Below, in pieces: positions 45,351 through 53,701 of a stretch of DNA of 64,000 nt. The DNA comes from Streptomyces mobaraensis (GTDB taxonomy: Bacteria; Actinomycetota; Actinomycetes; Streptomycetales; Streptomycetaceae), in contig NZ_CP083590.1 in NCBI RefSeq assembly GCF_020099395.1, positions 2,046,001 to 2,110,000 of the forward strand, given 5' to 3'. Below the pieces are notes generated by a model, which ran no database searches, was not told the DNA's origin, and saw only the letters and a list, made by a program, of their open reading frames with translations. A program made the translations under genes and the position numbers. The stretch's first letter is position 1, and every line of letters begins with the position of its first letter.

Positions 45351-46448
45351 TTACTTCAGGACGATCGAGGACCATGCCTTGACCCACTGATCACGGTTCT
45401 TCGCGATCTTCTCGGGGGCGAGCGTCTGCGGGGTGTCGACCGTCGCGCCGAACTTGGTGAACAGCTCGGGCAGCTTGGCGTCCGTCACCACCGGCTTGAC
45501 GTACATGCTCAGCGGCACGTCCTCCTGGAACCGCTTGCTCAGCAGGAAGTCCAGCAGCGCCTTGCCGCCCTCGGCGTTCTTCGCGCCCTTGAGCAGCCCG
45601 GCGTACTCGGTCTGCCGGAAGCAGGTGCCGGTCGCGACGCCGGTCGGCGCCTCGTCCGCCGACTTCGGCGGCGTCTTCATGCCCTGCACCTCGGCCGGCG
45701 GGCTGGACGCGTAAGAGACGACGAGCGGCCGGTCGCCCTTGGCCTTGCGGCCGGCGGCGGAGCCGGAGAAGCGGTCGTTGTACGCCTGCTCCCAGCCGTC
45801 GACGACCTCGACGCCGTTGTCCTTGAGCTTCTTCCAGTAGTCCTGCCAGCCCTCGTCGCCGTACTTGGCGGCGGTCCCGAGCTGGAAGGCGAGGCCCGGG
45901 GAGGAGGTGGCCGCGTTCTCGGTGACCAGCAGGCCCTTGTACTCGGGCTTCACCAGGTCGTCGAGGGTCTTCGGCGGCGCCAGCTTGTGATCGGTGAAGT
46001 AGGCACGGTCGTAGTTGACGCAGATGTCACCGGAGTCCACCGGCGTCACCCGGTGCTCGGCGTCGTCGGCCCGGTACTCCTTCGCCACCCGGTCCAGGCC
46101 CTTGGCCTCGTACGGCTCGAAGATCCCGTTGTCGAGGGCGCGGGAGAGCAGCGTGTTGTCGACGCCGAAGAACACGTCACCCTGCGGGTGGCTCTTGGAG
46201 AGGATCGCCTGGTTCACGGCCCGCCCGGCGTCGCCGCTCTTGAGCGTCTTCACCTTGTAGCCGGTCCGTGCGGTGAACTCCTTGAGCACGTCCGGGGAGA
46301 CGACGAACGACTCGTGCGAGACGAGGGTGACCGTCTTGCCGCCGTCCTTCTCCTTGGCCTCGTCGGAGCCTCCGCAGGCCGCGAGGGCCGGAACGGCCAG
46401 GGCGGTGACGGCGGCGGCGCCCAGGGCACGCCGGAGGGTGGTGTTCAT
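45351..46448 (-). CDS. thiB: Thiamine ABC transporter substrate-binding lipoprotein
   Basis: A 365-residue binding protein. Signal peptide with lipobox ALAAC (Cys25). The mature part shows the ThiB pattern: TVTLVSHESFVVSPDVLKEF, GDVFFGVDNTLLSRAL, VTPVDSGDICVNYDRAYF, LVTENAATSSPGLAF and the C-terminal region with MYVKPVVTDAKLPELF. It would bind thiamine, TMP or TPP outside the membrane and hand it to ThiP/ThiQ. The start ATG 46448 lies just past a TPP riboswitch, direct evidence for its substrate class. The downstream permease is broken in this sequence. Confidence 0.94.
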   Translation of the reverse strand: MNTTLRRALGAAAVTALAVPALAACGGSDEAKEKDGGKTVTLVSHESFVVSPDVLKEFTARTGYKVKTLKSGDAGRAVNQAILSKSHPQGDVFFGVDNTLLSRALDNGIFEPYEAKGLDRVAKEYRADDAEHRVTPVDSGDICVNYDRAYFTDHKLAPPKTLDDLVKPEYKGLLVTENAATSSPGLAFQLGTAAKYGDEGWQDYWKKLKDNGVEVVDGWEQAYNDRFSGSAAGRKAKGDRPLVVSYASSPPAEVQGMKTPPKSADEAPTGVATGTCFRQTEYAGLLKGAKNAEGGKALLDFLLSKRFQEDVPLSMYVKPVVTDAKLPELFTKFGATVDTPQTLAPEKIAKNRDQWVKAWSSIVLK

Positions 46449-46455
46449 GGTCGAG

Positions 46456-46546
46456 CTGACTCCCTACGCCGGTACTAACCGGATCAGGTCCGAGGGTCTG
46501 CGGCGCGGGCCGCACTCTCAGCGCTGTGTGCGCTCCCCTGTCGGAT
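46456..46546 (-). promoter_or_regulatory. TPP (THI-box) riboswitch
   Basis: On the minus strand the leader contains ACAGGGGAGC, GCTGAGAGTGCGG, CCGCAGACCCTCGG and ACCTGATCCGGTTAGTACC with GGCGTAGGGAGTC: the conserved TPP aptamer cores in the correct order. The closing stem and the conserved 3' GTAGGGAGTC lie 8-17 nt from the ATG at 46448, so ligand binding probably hides the GGGAG ribosome site (translational control). No separate terminator stem is seen between aptamer and start. Confidence 0.93.
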
Positions 46547-46552
46547 TGTTCA

Positions 46553-46580
46553 TTTGTACGAGCGGTGCGAGTGCACCGTA
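46553..46580 (-). promoter_or_regulatory. Candidate promoter of thiB
   Basis: A -10-like TACAAA (46558-46553 on the minus strand) lies just upstream of the riboswitch, with a weak -35-like TACGGT at 46580-46575 and a 16-nt spacer. The position would start the transcript at the aptamer. Low confidence. Confidence 0.3.
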
Positions 46581-46599
46581 CCAGTGCGCCCGCCCGCTC

Positions 46600-46619
46600 C
46601 CCCGCCGCCGCCGGCGGGG
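46600..46619 (-). terminator. Terminator downstream of rlmN
   Basis: An 8-bp stem (CCCCGCCG / CGGCGGGG, 4-nt loop) lies 1 nt past the rlmN stop at 46621. Confidence 0.55.
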
Positions 46620-46620
46620 C

Positions 46621-47733
46621 TCAGCGCTCGGTCGCCGCCAGCTGGCCGCAGGCGCCGTCGATCTCCTGGCCGCGCGTGTCCCGGACGGTGACCGGGACGC
46701 CGTGGGCCGCGATCGCCGCGACGAACGCCCGCTCGTCCTCCGGACGGGACGCCGTCCACTTGGAGCCCGGGGTGGGGTTCAGCGGGATCAGGTTGACGTG
46801 CACCCGCTTGCCCTTGAGCAGCCGGCCCAGCAGGTCGCCGCGCCACGCCTGGTCGTTGATGTCCCGGATCAGGGCGTACTCGATGGAGATCCGGCGACCG
46901 GACTTCTCCGCGTACTCCCAGGCCGCGTCCAGGACCTCGCGGACCTTCCAGCGGGTGTTGACCGGGACGAGCGTGTCGCGCAGCTCGTCGTCGGGCGCGT
47001 GCAGCGAGACCGCGAGGCGGCACTTGAAGCCCTCGTCGGCGAACCGGTGCATCGCCGGCACCAGGCCGACGGTGGAGACGGTGATGCCGCGCTGCGACAG
47101 CCCGAGGCCGTCGGGCTCCGGGTCGGTCAGCCGGCGGATGGCGCCGACGACGCGCTTGTAGTTGGCGAGCGGCTCGCCCATGCCCATGAAGACGATGTTC
47201 GACAGCCGCGCGGGCCCGCCCGGGACCTCGCCGTCGCGCAGCGCCCGCATGCCGTCGACGATCTGGTGCACGATCTCGGCGGTCGACAGGTTGCGGTCCA
47301 GACCGGCCTGGCCGGTGGCGCAGAACGGGCAGTTCATCCCGCAGCCGGCCTGTGAGCTGATGCACATGGTGACCCGGTCCGGGTAGCGCATCAGGACGGA
47401 CTCGACGAGCTTGCCGTCGTGCAGCCGCCACAGCGTCTTGCGGGTGGTGTCGTCGTCGCACGAGATGTGCCGCACGACGCTCATCAGCTCCGGCAGCAGC
47501 TCGCCCGCGAGCTTCTCGCGGGCGCCGGCCGGGATGTCCGTCCACTGCGCGGGGTCGTGCGCGTACCGCGCGAAGTAGTGCTGGGACAGCTGCTTCGCCC
47601 GGAAAGGCTTCTCACCGATGGCGGCGACGGCCTCCTTGCGCTCGGCGGGCGAGAGGTCGGCGAGGTGCCGCGGGGGCTTCTTGGCTCCGCGGGGGGCGAC
47701 GAAAGTAAGCTCACCGGGAGCCGGACGTGCCAC
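46621..47733 (-). CDS. rlmN: 23S rRNA (adenine-2503-C2)/tRNA-A37 methyltransferase RlmN
   Basis: A radical-SAM methyltransferase of 370 residues that methylates C2 of A2503 of 23S rRNA and A37 of some tRNAs. The [4Fe-4S] motif CxxxCxxC is at Cys131, Cys135 and Cys138 (CGMNCPFC). A SAM-binding GMGEPLANY and the methyl-carrying Cys near the C-terminus ([11 protein letters not shown]) are also present. The start is GTG 47733. It is followed by the thiB riboswitch region on the same strand and separated from cdsA by a hairpin. The C-terminal EIDGACGQL is RlmN-like, not Cfr-like, though the two are close relatives. Confidence 0.95.
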   Translation of the reverse strand: MARPAPGELTFVAPRGAKKPPRHLADLSPAERKEAVAAIGEKPFRAKQLSQHYFARYAHDPAQWTDIPAGAREKLAGELLPELMSVVRHISCDDDTTRKTLWRLHDGKLVESVLMRYPDRVTMCISSQAGCGMNCPFCATGQAGLDRNLSTAEIVHQIVDGMRALRDGEVPGGPARLSNIVFMGMGEPLANYKRVVGAIRRLTDPEPDGLGLSQRGITVSTVGLVPAMHRFADEGFKCRLAVSLHAPDDELRDTLVPVNTRWKVREVLDAAWEYAEKSGRRISIEYALIRDINDQAWRGDLLGRLLKGKRVHVNLIPLNPTPGSKWTASRPEDERAFVAAIAAHGVPVTVRDTRGQEIDGACGQLAATER

Positions 47734-47850
47734 GATGGCTACTCCTCAAGACGACGAGGTCGGGCACCCCGCGACGGCGGGGACAACGGCAACATGACGC
47801 CAAAGCCCGGAGACCTCACTGGACGACCCCCACAACGGCGGGGACGAGCG

Positions 47851-47882
47851 AAGGGCCCGCGGCAGCAATGCCACAGGCCCTT
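47851..47882 (-). terminator. Terminator downstream of cdsA
   Basis: AAGGGCC (47851-47857) pairs with GGCCCTT (47876-47882), with further inner pairs, 19 nt after the cdsA stop at 47902 (minus strand). Confidence 0.65.
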
Positions 47883-47901
47883 CCAGCGTACCTGGTGCTC
47901 G

Positions 47902-49017
47902 TCAGCCCGCCCCGACAAAGGCGACGAGCAGCAACCACACCACCGGCGCCGTCGGCAGCAGCGAATCCAGCCGGTCCATGATCCCGCCATGCCCCGGCAG
48001 CAGCCGGCCCATGTCCTTGATGCCCAGGTCCCGCTTGATCATCGACTCGCCGAGGTCGCCCAGGGTCGCGCTCACCGCGACGGCCAGGCCGAGCAGCAGG
48101 CCCTGCCACCACACCCCGTCGTCGATCAGGAAGCGCATGCACAGCGCGCCCGCCGCCATGGCGAACAGCACCGCGCCGATCAGACCCTCGCGGGTCTTGC
48201 CGGGGCTGATGCGCGGCGCCAGCTTGCGCTTGCCGAAGCGCCAGCCCACCGCGTAGGCGCCGGTGTCGCTGACCACCGTGAGGATCAGGAAGGTCAGCAC
48301 CCGCCAGGCACCGTCGTCGGCGGCGAGCATCAGGGCCACGAAGGTGGCCAGGAACGGCACGTAGAACGCGGCGAAGATGCCCGCCGTGACGTCCTTGAGG
48401 TAGTCGTCCGGCGGCTCGGTCATCCGCCATACCAGCACGGCGAGCGCGGTGAGGGCCATGGCCACCCACGCGCCCTCGGCGCCGTCGACGTACCCGGCGA
48501 CGATCATCGCGGCCCCGCCGATGGCGAGCGGCACCAGGGGCGCCTTGATGCCCTTGCGCTCCGCGAGCCGGGAGGTGAGCTCCCACAGCCCGACCACCAC
48601 GGCGATCACGATCACGCCGAGGAAGACGGGCTTGTAGACGAAGAGCGAGGCGACGATGACCGCGCCGAGCCCCAGGCCCACCCCTATCGCGGCCCGCAGA
48701 TCGCGGCCCGCGCTCTTCTTCCCCGCCTTGGGCGCCTGGGGGGCGGGTTCGTGCGGCCGGATGTCGGGCTCCCCTCGGTCACGGTCGTCGCGATGGTCAC
48801 GGTCGCCGTGTTCGTCACGGAACAGGGGGCCACCGAGGTGAGCGGCCCCCTGGTCACGGTCCTCCTGGTCTCCGCCTGCGTCGGGCACGATCGGCATGGG
48901 CCGAGTCTGCGCCGCCACGGCCGCTTCGCGCACTGGACCCGCCGGGAACGGGGTGTGCCGGTCGGCGGATCCCCACTGCCCGGCGCGCGACGGGGTTCCC
49001 CAGGATGCGTCGTTCAT
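47902..49017 (-). CDS. cdsA: Phosphatidate cytidylyltransferase
   Basis: CdsA makes CDP-diacylglycerol from phosphatidic acid and CTP, the branch point of phospholipid synthesis. The 371-residue protein has a polar N-terminus of about 105 residues rich in Asp/Arg/His (RDEHGDRDHRDDRDRGE), then about eight membrane segments and the CdsA signature GDLGESMIKRDLGIKDMG with LLPGHGGIMDRLDS near the C-terminus. The start ATG 49017 shares a base with the frr stop (TGATG). The long charged tail is longer than in E. coli CdsA, and is seen in Streptomyces. Confidence 0.95.
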   Translation of the reverse strand: MNDASWGTPSRAGQWGSADRHTPFPAGPVREAAVAAQTRPMPIVPDAGGDQEDRDQGAAHLGGPLFRDEHGDRDHRDDRDRGEPDIRPHEPAPQAPKAGKKSAGRDLRAAIGVGLGLGAVIVASLFVYKPVFLGVIVIAVVVGLWELTSRLAERKGIKAPLVPLAIGGAAMIVAGYVDGAEGAWVAMALTALAVLVWRMTEPPDDYLKDVTAGIFAAFYVPFLATFVALMLAADDGAWRVLTFLILTVVSDTGAYAVGWRFGKRKLAPRISPGKTREGLIGAVLFAMAAGALCMRFLIDDGVWWQGLLLGLAVAVSATLGDLGESMIKRDLGIKDMGRLLPGHGGIMDRLDSLLPTAPVVWLLLVAFVGAG

Positions 49018-49574
49018 CAGACCTCGAGCAGCTCGGATTCCTTGTGCTTGAGCAGCTCGTCCACCTGCGCCACGTACTTCGCGGTGGTGTCGTCGAGCTC
49101 CTTCTCGGCGCGGCGCACGTCGTCCTCGCCGGTCTCCTTGTCCTTGACCAGCTTGTCGAGCTGGTCCTTGGCCTTGCGGCGGATGGAGCGGATCGAGACC
49201 TTGGCGTCCTCGCCCTTGCCCTTGGCGACCTTGATGAACTCCCGGCGGCGCTCCTCGGTGAGCTCGGGGAAGTTCACTCGGATGATGTTGCCGTCGTTGC
49301 TGGGGTTGACGCCCAGGTCGGAGTCGCGGATGGCCTGCTCGATGTTGCGCAGCGCGCTCTTGTCGAACGGGGTCACCACGGCCATGCGCGGCTCGGGGAC
49401 CGAGAACGACGCCAGCTGGTTGATGGGCGTCAGCGCACCGTAGTAGTCCGCCACGATCTTGTTGAACATCGCCGGGTGCGCACGCCCGGTGCGGATCGCC
49501 GCGAAGTCCTCCTTGGCGACCACAACGGCCTTCTCCATCTTCTCCTCGGCTTCGAGGAGGATCTCTTCGATCAC
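49017..49574 (-). CDS. frr: Ribosome recycling factor
   Basis: A protein of 185 residues, all-helical and two-domain. Sequence signatures: [20 protein letters not shown], the hinge-adjacent [17 protein letters not shown] and [20 protein letters not shown], then [22 protein letters not shown] with EF-G splits the post-termination ribosome. The start: AGGAG is 6 nt from the second of two GTG codons (49574), which gives [12 protein letters not shown], the usual N-terminus; the first GTG is at 49577. In the pyrH-frr-cdsA order typical of bacteria. Confidence 0.96.
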   Translation of the reverse strand: MIEEILLEAEEKMEKAVVVAKEDFAAIRTGRAHPAMFNKIVADYYGALTPINQLASFSVPEPRMAVVTPFDKSALRNIEQAIRDSDLGVNPSNDGNIIRVNFPELTEERRREFIKVAKGKGEDAKVSIRSIRRKAKDQLDKLVKDKETGEDDVRRAEKELDDTTAKYVAQVDELLKHKESELLEV

Positions 49575-49696
49575 CACTTGCTCCTGGTGTTATCAGTAAG
49601 CAGAGCCTCGCCCCTGCGCGCGTCTTCTCCTGCACGGTGTCCGACCGGCAGGCGGTTGTCCATCCCCGGGCCGTGGTCTTCCCACGGCACCGGGTT

Positions 49697-49731
49697 GCCG
49701 TCCGCCGGTGCCCGGGGGCGCGGCGGACGGC
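49697..49731 (-). terminator. Terminator-like hairpin between pyrH and frr
   Basis: An 11-bp perfect stem (GCCGTCCGCCG / CGGCGGACGGC) with a 13-nt loop follows the pyrH stop at 49744 on the minus strand. It may only attenuate, since frr follows within 170 bp. Confidence 0.65.
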
Positions 49732-49743
49732 CGTACGGGCGTC

Positions 49744-50523
49744 TCAGTCCCGCGTGCCCTGGTCGCTCACGAGCGTGCCGATCTTCTCACCCTTGACGGC
49801 GCGGGCGATGTTGCCCTCGGCGAGCAGCTCGAACACCAGGATCGGCAGCTTGTTGTCCATGCACAGGCTGATGGCGGTGGCGTCGGCGACCTTGAGGCCG
49901 CGCGCCAGCACCTCGCCGTACTCCAGGGCGTCGAACTTCACCGCGGCGGGGTTCTTCTTCGGGTCCGAGTCGTAGATCCCGTCGACGCCGTTCTTGCCCA
50001 TGAGGATCGCCTCGGCGTGGATCTCCAGGGCGCGCTGGGCGGCGGTGGTGTCGGTGGAGAAGTAGGGCATGCCCATGCCGGCGCCGAAGATCACGACGCG
50101 GCCCTTCTCCAGGTGGCGCACGGCGCGCAGCGGGATGAACGGCTCGGCGACCTGGCCCATGGTGATGCCGGTCTGGACCCGGGTCTCCACGCCTTCCTTC
50201 ACCAGGAAGTCCTGGAGGGCGAGGCTGTTCATCACCGTGCCGAGCATGCCCATGTAGTCGGAGCGCGCCCGGTCCATGCCGCGCTGCTGGAGCTCGGCGC
50301 CGCGGAAGAAGTTGCCGCCGCCGATGACGACGGCGATCTCGTAACCCTCGCGGACCACGGCCGCGATCTCCCGGGCGATGGCGTGCACGATATCGGGGTC
50401 GACACCGAGCCCTCCGCCGCCGGCGAAGGCCTCGCCGGACAGTTTCAGCAGGAACCGGCGGGGTTTCCCGTGGTCGTCGCTCTTGCCGTCGGCGGCCCTG
50501 TGGGCGTCCGCACCCTGATTCAT
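49744..50523 (-). CDS. pyrH: UMP kinase
   Basis: A 259-residue amino-acid-kinase-fold enzyme that makes UDP from UMP, unrelated to eukaryotic UMP/CMP kinase. Motifs: [13 protein letters not shown] (ATP/phosphate), [42 protein letters not shown] and [18 protein letters not shown]. The start is ATG 50523 with GAGGAG 8 nt upstream. It sits after rpsB-tsf, as is common. Confidence 0.96.
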   Translation of the reverse strand: MNQGADAHRAADGKSDDHGKPRRFLLKLSGEAFAGGGGLGVDPDIVHAIAREIAAVVREGYEIAVVIGGGNFFRGAELQQRGMDRARSDYMGMLGTVMNSLALQDFLVKEGVETRVQTGITMGQVAEPFIPLRAVRHLEKGRVVIFGAGMGMPYFSTDTTAAQRALEIHAEAILMGKNGVDGIYDSDPKKNPAAVKFDALEYGEVLARGLKVADATAISLCMDNKLPILVFELLAEGNIARAVKGEKIGTLVSDQGTRD

Positions 50524-50551
50524 TGGAGTTCTCCTCGTGCACATACGAAGA

Positions 50552-50598
50552 AGGCCATTGCCGGTGGGTCCTTTCGGTTCCCTGTGCGGCAATGGCCT
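50552..50598 (-). terminator. Terminator/attenuator between tsf and pyrH
   Basis: A perfect 12-bp stem (AGGCCATTGCCG / CGGCAATGGCCT) with a 23-nt loop, followed on the minus strand by CTTCTTCG. It lies between the tsf stop and the pyrH start and probably lets only part of the rpsB-tsf transcript continue. Confidence 0.7.
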
Positions 50599-50683
50599 CC
50601 TCGTCACATCAGCGGCCGGCCGGTGACCGGTCGGCTGCGTACGACCCTAGCGGGTCGCGGGTCAATCGCTGCCCTGCCGGGGC

Positions 50684-51520
50684 TCAGGCGCCGACGCGGA
50701 TGCGGGCGAAGCGCTTCAGCGTGACGCCGGCCTCGTCCAGGATCTTCTGGACGGTCTTCTTGTTGTCCTTGGCGAAGGGCTGGTCCAGCAGGACCTGCTC
50801 CTTGAAGAAGCCGGTGACGCGACCCTCGACGATCTTCGGGAGGGCGGCCTCGGGCTTGCCCTCCTCGCGCGCGGTGGCCTCGGCGACGCGGCGCTCGTTC
50901 TCCACGACGTCGGCCGGGATGGCGTCACGGGAGAGGAACTTCGGCGCGAACGCGGCGATGTGCTGCGCGACGTCCTTCGCGACCTCGGCGTTCTCCTTGT
51001 CCAGCTCGACCAGGACGCCGACCTGCGGGGGCAGGTCCGCGGCGGTGCGGTGCATGTACGCGGAGACGTAGCCGTCGGCGAAGGCGGCGAAGCGGTCCAC
51101 GACGATCTTCTCGCCGAGAGTGGCGTTGGCCTCGTCGATGAACGCCTGGACGGTCTTGCCGGCCTCGATCTCGGAGGCGAGCAGGGCCTCAAGGTCGGCG
51201 GGGGCGGTTTTGGCGACGTGGGCGGCGAGCGCGTCGGCCACGGTGATGAACTTCTCGCCCTTGGCGACGAAGTCGGTCTCGCACTTCAGCTCGACGATGA
51301 CACCGGAGGTGTTGTCGTCGGCGATGGAGGAGACGACGGCGCCGTTCTCGGTGGTGCGGGACTCGCGCTTGGCGACGCCCTTGAGGCCCTTGACGCGGAC
51401 GATCTCGATGGCCTTCTCGAGGTTGCCCTCGGCCTCGTCGAGCGCCTTCTTGCAGTCCATCATGCCGGCGCCGGTCTTCTCACGGAGAGCCTTGACGTCA
51501 GCGGCGGTGAAGTTCGCCAT
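50684..51520 (-). CDS. tsf: Elongation factor Ts
   Basis: The 278-residue nucleotide exchange factor for EF-Tu. The N-terminal UBA-like domain reads ALREKTGAGMMDCKKALDEA, followed by the EF-Tu contact motif CETDFVAKGEKFI near residues 77-90 and the C-terminal subdomain. Start ATG 51520 (MANFTAADVKALREK). Second gene of the rpsB-tsf unit, separated from rpsB by a gap of 178 bp with hairpins. Confidence 0.97.
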   Translation of the reverse strand: MANFTAADVKALREKTGAGMMDCKKALDEAEGNLEKAIEIVRVKGLKGVAKRESRTTENGAVVSSIADDNTSGVIVELKCETDFVAKGEKFITVADALAAHVAKTAPADLEALLASEIEAGKTVQAFIDEANATLGEKIVVDRFAAFADGYVSAYMHRTAADLPPQVGVLVELDKENAEVAKDVAQHIAAFAPKFLSRDAIPADVVENERRVAEATAREEGKPEAALPKIVEGRVTGFFKEQVLLDQPFAKDNKKTVQKILDEAGVTLKRFARIRVGA

Positions 51521-51545
51521 CGTTGAAATCCTTCTTGTGCACTGT

Positions 51546-51577
51546 GCCCCGCCGTGCCGCTCGGCACCCGGCGGGGC
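51546..51577 (-). terminator. Hairpin upstream of tsf in the rpsB-tsf gap
   Basis: GCCCCGCC-GTGCC pairs with GGCAC-CGGCGGGGC with one bulge, 25-57 nt upstream of the tsf start. Possibly an RNA-processing or attenuation hairpin and not a real terminator. Confidence 0.4.
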
Positions 51578-51649
51578 AGGTCCGTCTTGAGGTCACCACG
51601 ACGGCCGGCCCCCGTCCACCGGACGGAATCCGGCCGTGGATCCACCAGG

Positions 51650-51685
51650 GACGGCGGGGTCACGCTGTACGTGGCCCCCGCCGTC
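51650..51685 (-). terminator. Terminator-like hairpin after rpsB
   Basis: GACGGCGGGG (51650-51659) pairs with CCCCGCCGTC (51676-51685), with an inner CACG/CGTG, 13 nt after the rpsB stop at 51699. Partial read-through into tsf is expected. Confidence 0.65.
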
Positions 51686-51698
51686 CGGTACGGCAGGG

Positions 51699-52583
51699 TC
51701 AGGCCTGCTCGGCGTCCGCGGCCGGCTTCTCGGCCTCGGCGGCGGGAGCCTCGGCGGCGGGAGCCTCGGCGGCGGCGGCCGGGGCCTCCTCGGCAGCCTT
51801 CTTGGCGTCCCCGCCCTCGAGCAGGTCGCGCTCCCACTCGGCCAGCGGCTCGCCGGCCTTCTCGCCCGGCTTCTGGTCGCCGGTCGCGGCACCGGAACGG
51901 GCGATGAGGCCCTCGGCGACGGCGTCGGCGATCACGCGGGTGAGCAGGGTGACGGAGCGGATCGCGTCGTCGTTGCCCGGGATCTTGTAGTCGACCTCGT
52001 CGGGGTCGCAGTTGGTGTCGAGGATGGCGACGACCGGGATGCGGAGCTTGCGCGCCTCACCGACGGCGATGTGCTCCTTCTTGGTGTCCACGATCCAGAC
52101 GGCGCTGGGCACCTTCTGCATCTCGCGGATACCGCCGAGGGTCTTCTCCAGCTTGGCCTTCTCGCGGGAGAGGACCAGGAGCTCCTTCTTGGTGAGGCCG
52201 GAGGCGGCCACATCCTCGAAGTCGATGAGCTCGAGCTCCTTCAGGCGCTGCAGGCGCTTGTAGACGGTCGAGAAGTTGGTGAGCATGCCGCCCAGCCAGC
52301 GCTGGTTGACGTAGGGCATGCCGACGCGGGTCGCCTGCTCGGCGATCGCCTCCTGGGCCTGCTTCTTCGTACCGACGAACATGATGGAGCCGCCGTGCGC
52401 GACGGTCTCCTTGACGAACTCGTAGGCGCGGTCGATGTACGACAGCGACTGGAGCAGGTCGATGATGTAGATGCCGTTGCGCTCCGTGAAGATGAAACGC
52501 TTCATCTTCGGGTTCCAACGACGGGTCTGGTGACCGAAGTGGACGCCGCTCTCCAGCAGCTCCCGCATCGTGACGACGGCCAT
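51699..52583 (-). CDS. rpsB: 30S ribosomal protein S2
   Basis: A 294-residue S2 protein. The N-terminal signature is [20 protein letters not shown], followed by [32 protein letters not shown] and the second signature [19 protein letters not shown] with [18 protein letters not shown]. The C-terminus carries an Ala/Glu-rich low-complexity tail of about 60 residues ([20 protein letters not shown]), typical of actinobacteria. Start ATG 52583. Confidence 0.97.
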   Translation of the reverse strand: MAVVTMRELLESGVHFGHQTRRWNPKMKRFIFTERNGIYIIDLLQSLSYIDRAYEFVKETVAHGGSIMFVGTKKQAQEAIAEQATRVGMPYVNQRWLGGMLTNFSTVYKRLQRLKELELIDFEDVAASGLTKKELLVLSREKAKLEKTLGGIREMQKVPSAVWIVDTKKEHIAVGEARKLRIPVVAILDTNCDPDEVDYKIPGNDDAIRSVTLLTRVIADAVAEGLIARSGAATGDQKPGEKAGEPLAEWERDLLEGGDAKKAAEEAPAAAAEAPAAEAPAAEAEKPAADAEQA

Positions 52584-52898
52584 GGCCGCGCTCCTTGTGA
52601 TACTCGGTTTCCACGGCGGCCGGGCGGCCGCCGCTCCTGACGTCCCGGAGCGTCCGCCGTGCGCCGCTCCCCACTGGGGAGCCGTTCACGGACCGAGGGA
52701 CGCGTCCACCGCGCTGCCCGGGAAGGGTCTGACGCGACGGTGGCGGGGCGTGCGAAGTCGACCCGGTGACCCGGATCGCCAAGAGAAGTGTACGGGACCG
52801 GGGAAGGGGCGGGTGACGGCGTTGTCCACAACCGGCGAGTAGTCCACAGATCCGGCTCAAGATCCCCCGGATTCCCGGGCTTCCACCACGGTGGGCGC
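52584..52898. other. 315-bp divergent region between rpsB and the M23 peptidase gene
   Basis: Contains the rpsB leader and a DnaA-box pair at 52822-52849. A -10-like TACACT on the minus strand (around 52790) may belong to rpsB but no good -35 box accompanies it. No small gene seen. Confidence 0.5.
52822..52849 (+). promoter_or_regulatory. Tandem DnaA-box element, copy 1
   Basis: A perfect Streptomyces DnaA box TTGTCCACA (52822-52830) and a one-mismatch box TAGTCCACA (52840-52848) in the same orientation, 9 bp apart. The 28-bp element matches the reverse complement of 58882-58909 in 25 of 28 positions. Confidence 0.7.
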
Positions 52899-53573
52899 AT
52901 GTCTGCGCAAAGGATCTCGCACGCTTTTCTGACGGCGGTACTGGCCGTGATCTTGCTCGTCGGCGCGCTTCCGGCGGCGGCCGGCGGGCCGGTCCGACCG
53001 TCTCCCGCCGCACCGCCCGCCGCACCGCCCGGCGACGCAGCCCGTGCCTGGCCGGTGGGCACCCGTCCGGCCATCCCGCGCGGCTGGGAGCCGCCGGCCG
53101 TCCGCTGGGCCCGGGGCCACCGCGGGGTCGACCTGGCCGCCGCCCCCGGCGATCCGGTCCGGGCCGCCGCCGGCGGCGTCGTCTCCTTCGCGGGGACGGT
53201 CGCGGGGCGGGGGGTGGTGAGCGTGGAGCTGACGGGGACGGGTGATCCTCCGCTGCGGACGACGTACGAGCCTGTGCGGGCCGGTGTCCGCCGGGGGGAC
53301 CGGGTGGCGGCGGGGGATGTGCTGGGTGCGCTGGGCCCCGGGCCGTGGCACTGCGCCGGCGGCTGCTTGCACTGGGGACTGCTGCGGGGGCGGGAGTATC
53401 TGGATCCGTTGGGGTTGCTGCCGGGGTGGATGCTGCGGCGGGGGCCGTCGCGGTTGCTGCCCCTGTCCCTCCCTCAGAGGGGGCACCCCCATTCGCCGTT
53501 TCTTCCAGGGCTGTGCCCCCGGACCCCCGAAACCGCGCTGCGCGCGGTTGTCCTCAAACGCCGGACGGGCTGA
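52899..53573 (+). CDS. M23 (LytM) family peptidase with repeat-derived C-terminus
   Basis: A 224-residue secreted protein. The signal peptide covers about residues 1-28 (FLTAVLAVILLVGALPAAA). A single LytM/peptidase M23 domain follows, with the first zinc motif HRGVDLAAAPGDPV and the last motif CLHWGLLRG, where the usual HxH is CxH. The peptidoglycan endopeptidase role is likely but the Cys substitution leaves activity open. The last 37 or so residues (from LPLSLPQRGHPHS to VVLKRRTG) are encoded by the left arm of the palindromic repeat (53461 onward), and the stop codon lies in the repeat core. Start ATG 52899; weak ribosome site. Confidence 0.85.
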   Translation: MSAQRISHAFLTAVLAVILLVGALPAAAGGPVRPSPAAPPAAPPGDAARAWPVGTRPAIPRGWEPPAVRWARGHRGVDLAAAPGDPVRAAAGGVVSFAGTVAGRGVVSVELTGTGDPPLRTTYEPVRAGVRRGDRVAAGDVLGALGPGPWHCAGGCLHWGLLRGREYLDPLGLLPGWMLRRGPSRLLPLSLPQRGHPHSPFLPGLCPRTPETALRAVVLKRRTG

Positions 53574-53686
53574 GTTCCAGCCCGTCCGGCGTTTGAGGAC
53601 GAGCGGCGAAGCCGCGAAAAGGGGGGCTGGGGCGTAGCCCCAGGAAACGGTGAATGGGGGTGCCCCCTCTGGGGGAGGGATAGGGG
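53461..53686. repeat. Palindromic 3'-end element, copy C
   Basis: The longest copy, with outer arms of about 42 bp (53461-53502 and 53645-53686) that match at all but a few positions. The core arms are 23 bp perfect (53550-53572 / 53578-53600). It begins inside the M23 gene and ends 16 bp before the stop of the convergent TetR gene (53702). Confidence 0.9.
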
Positions 53687-53701
53687 CACCCCACCGGGGC
53701 G

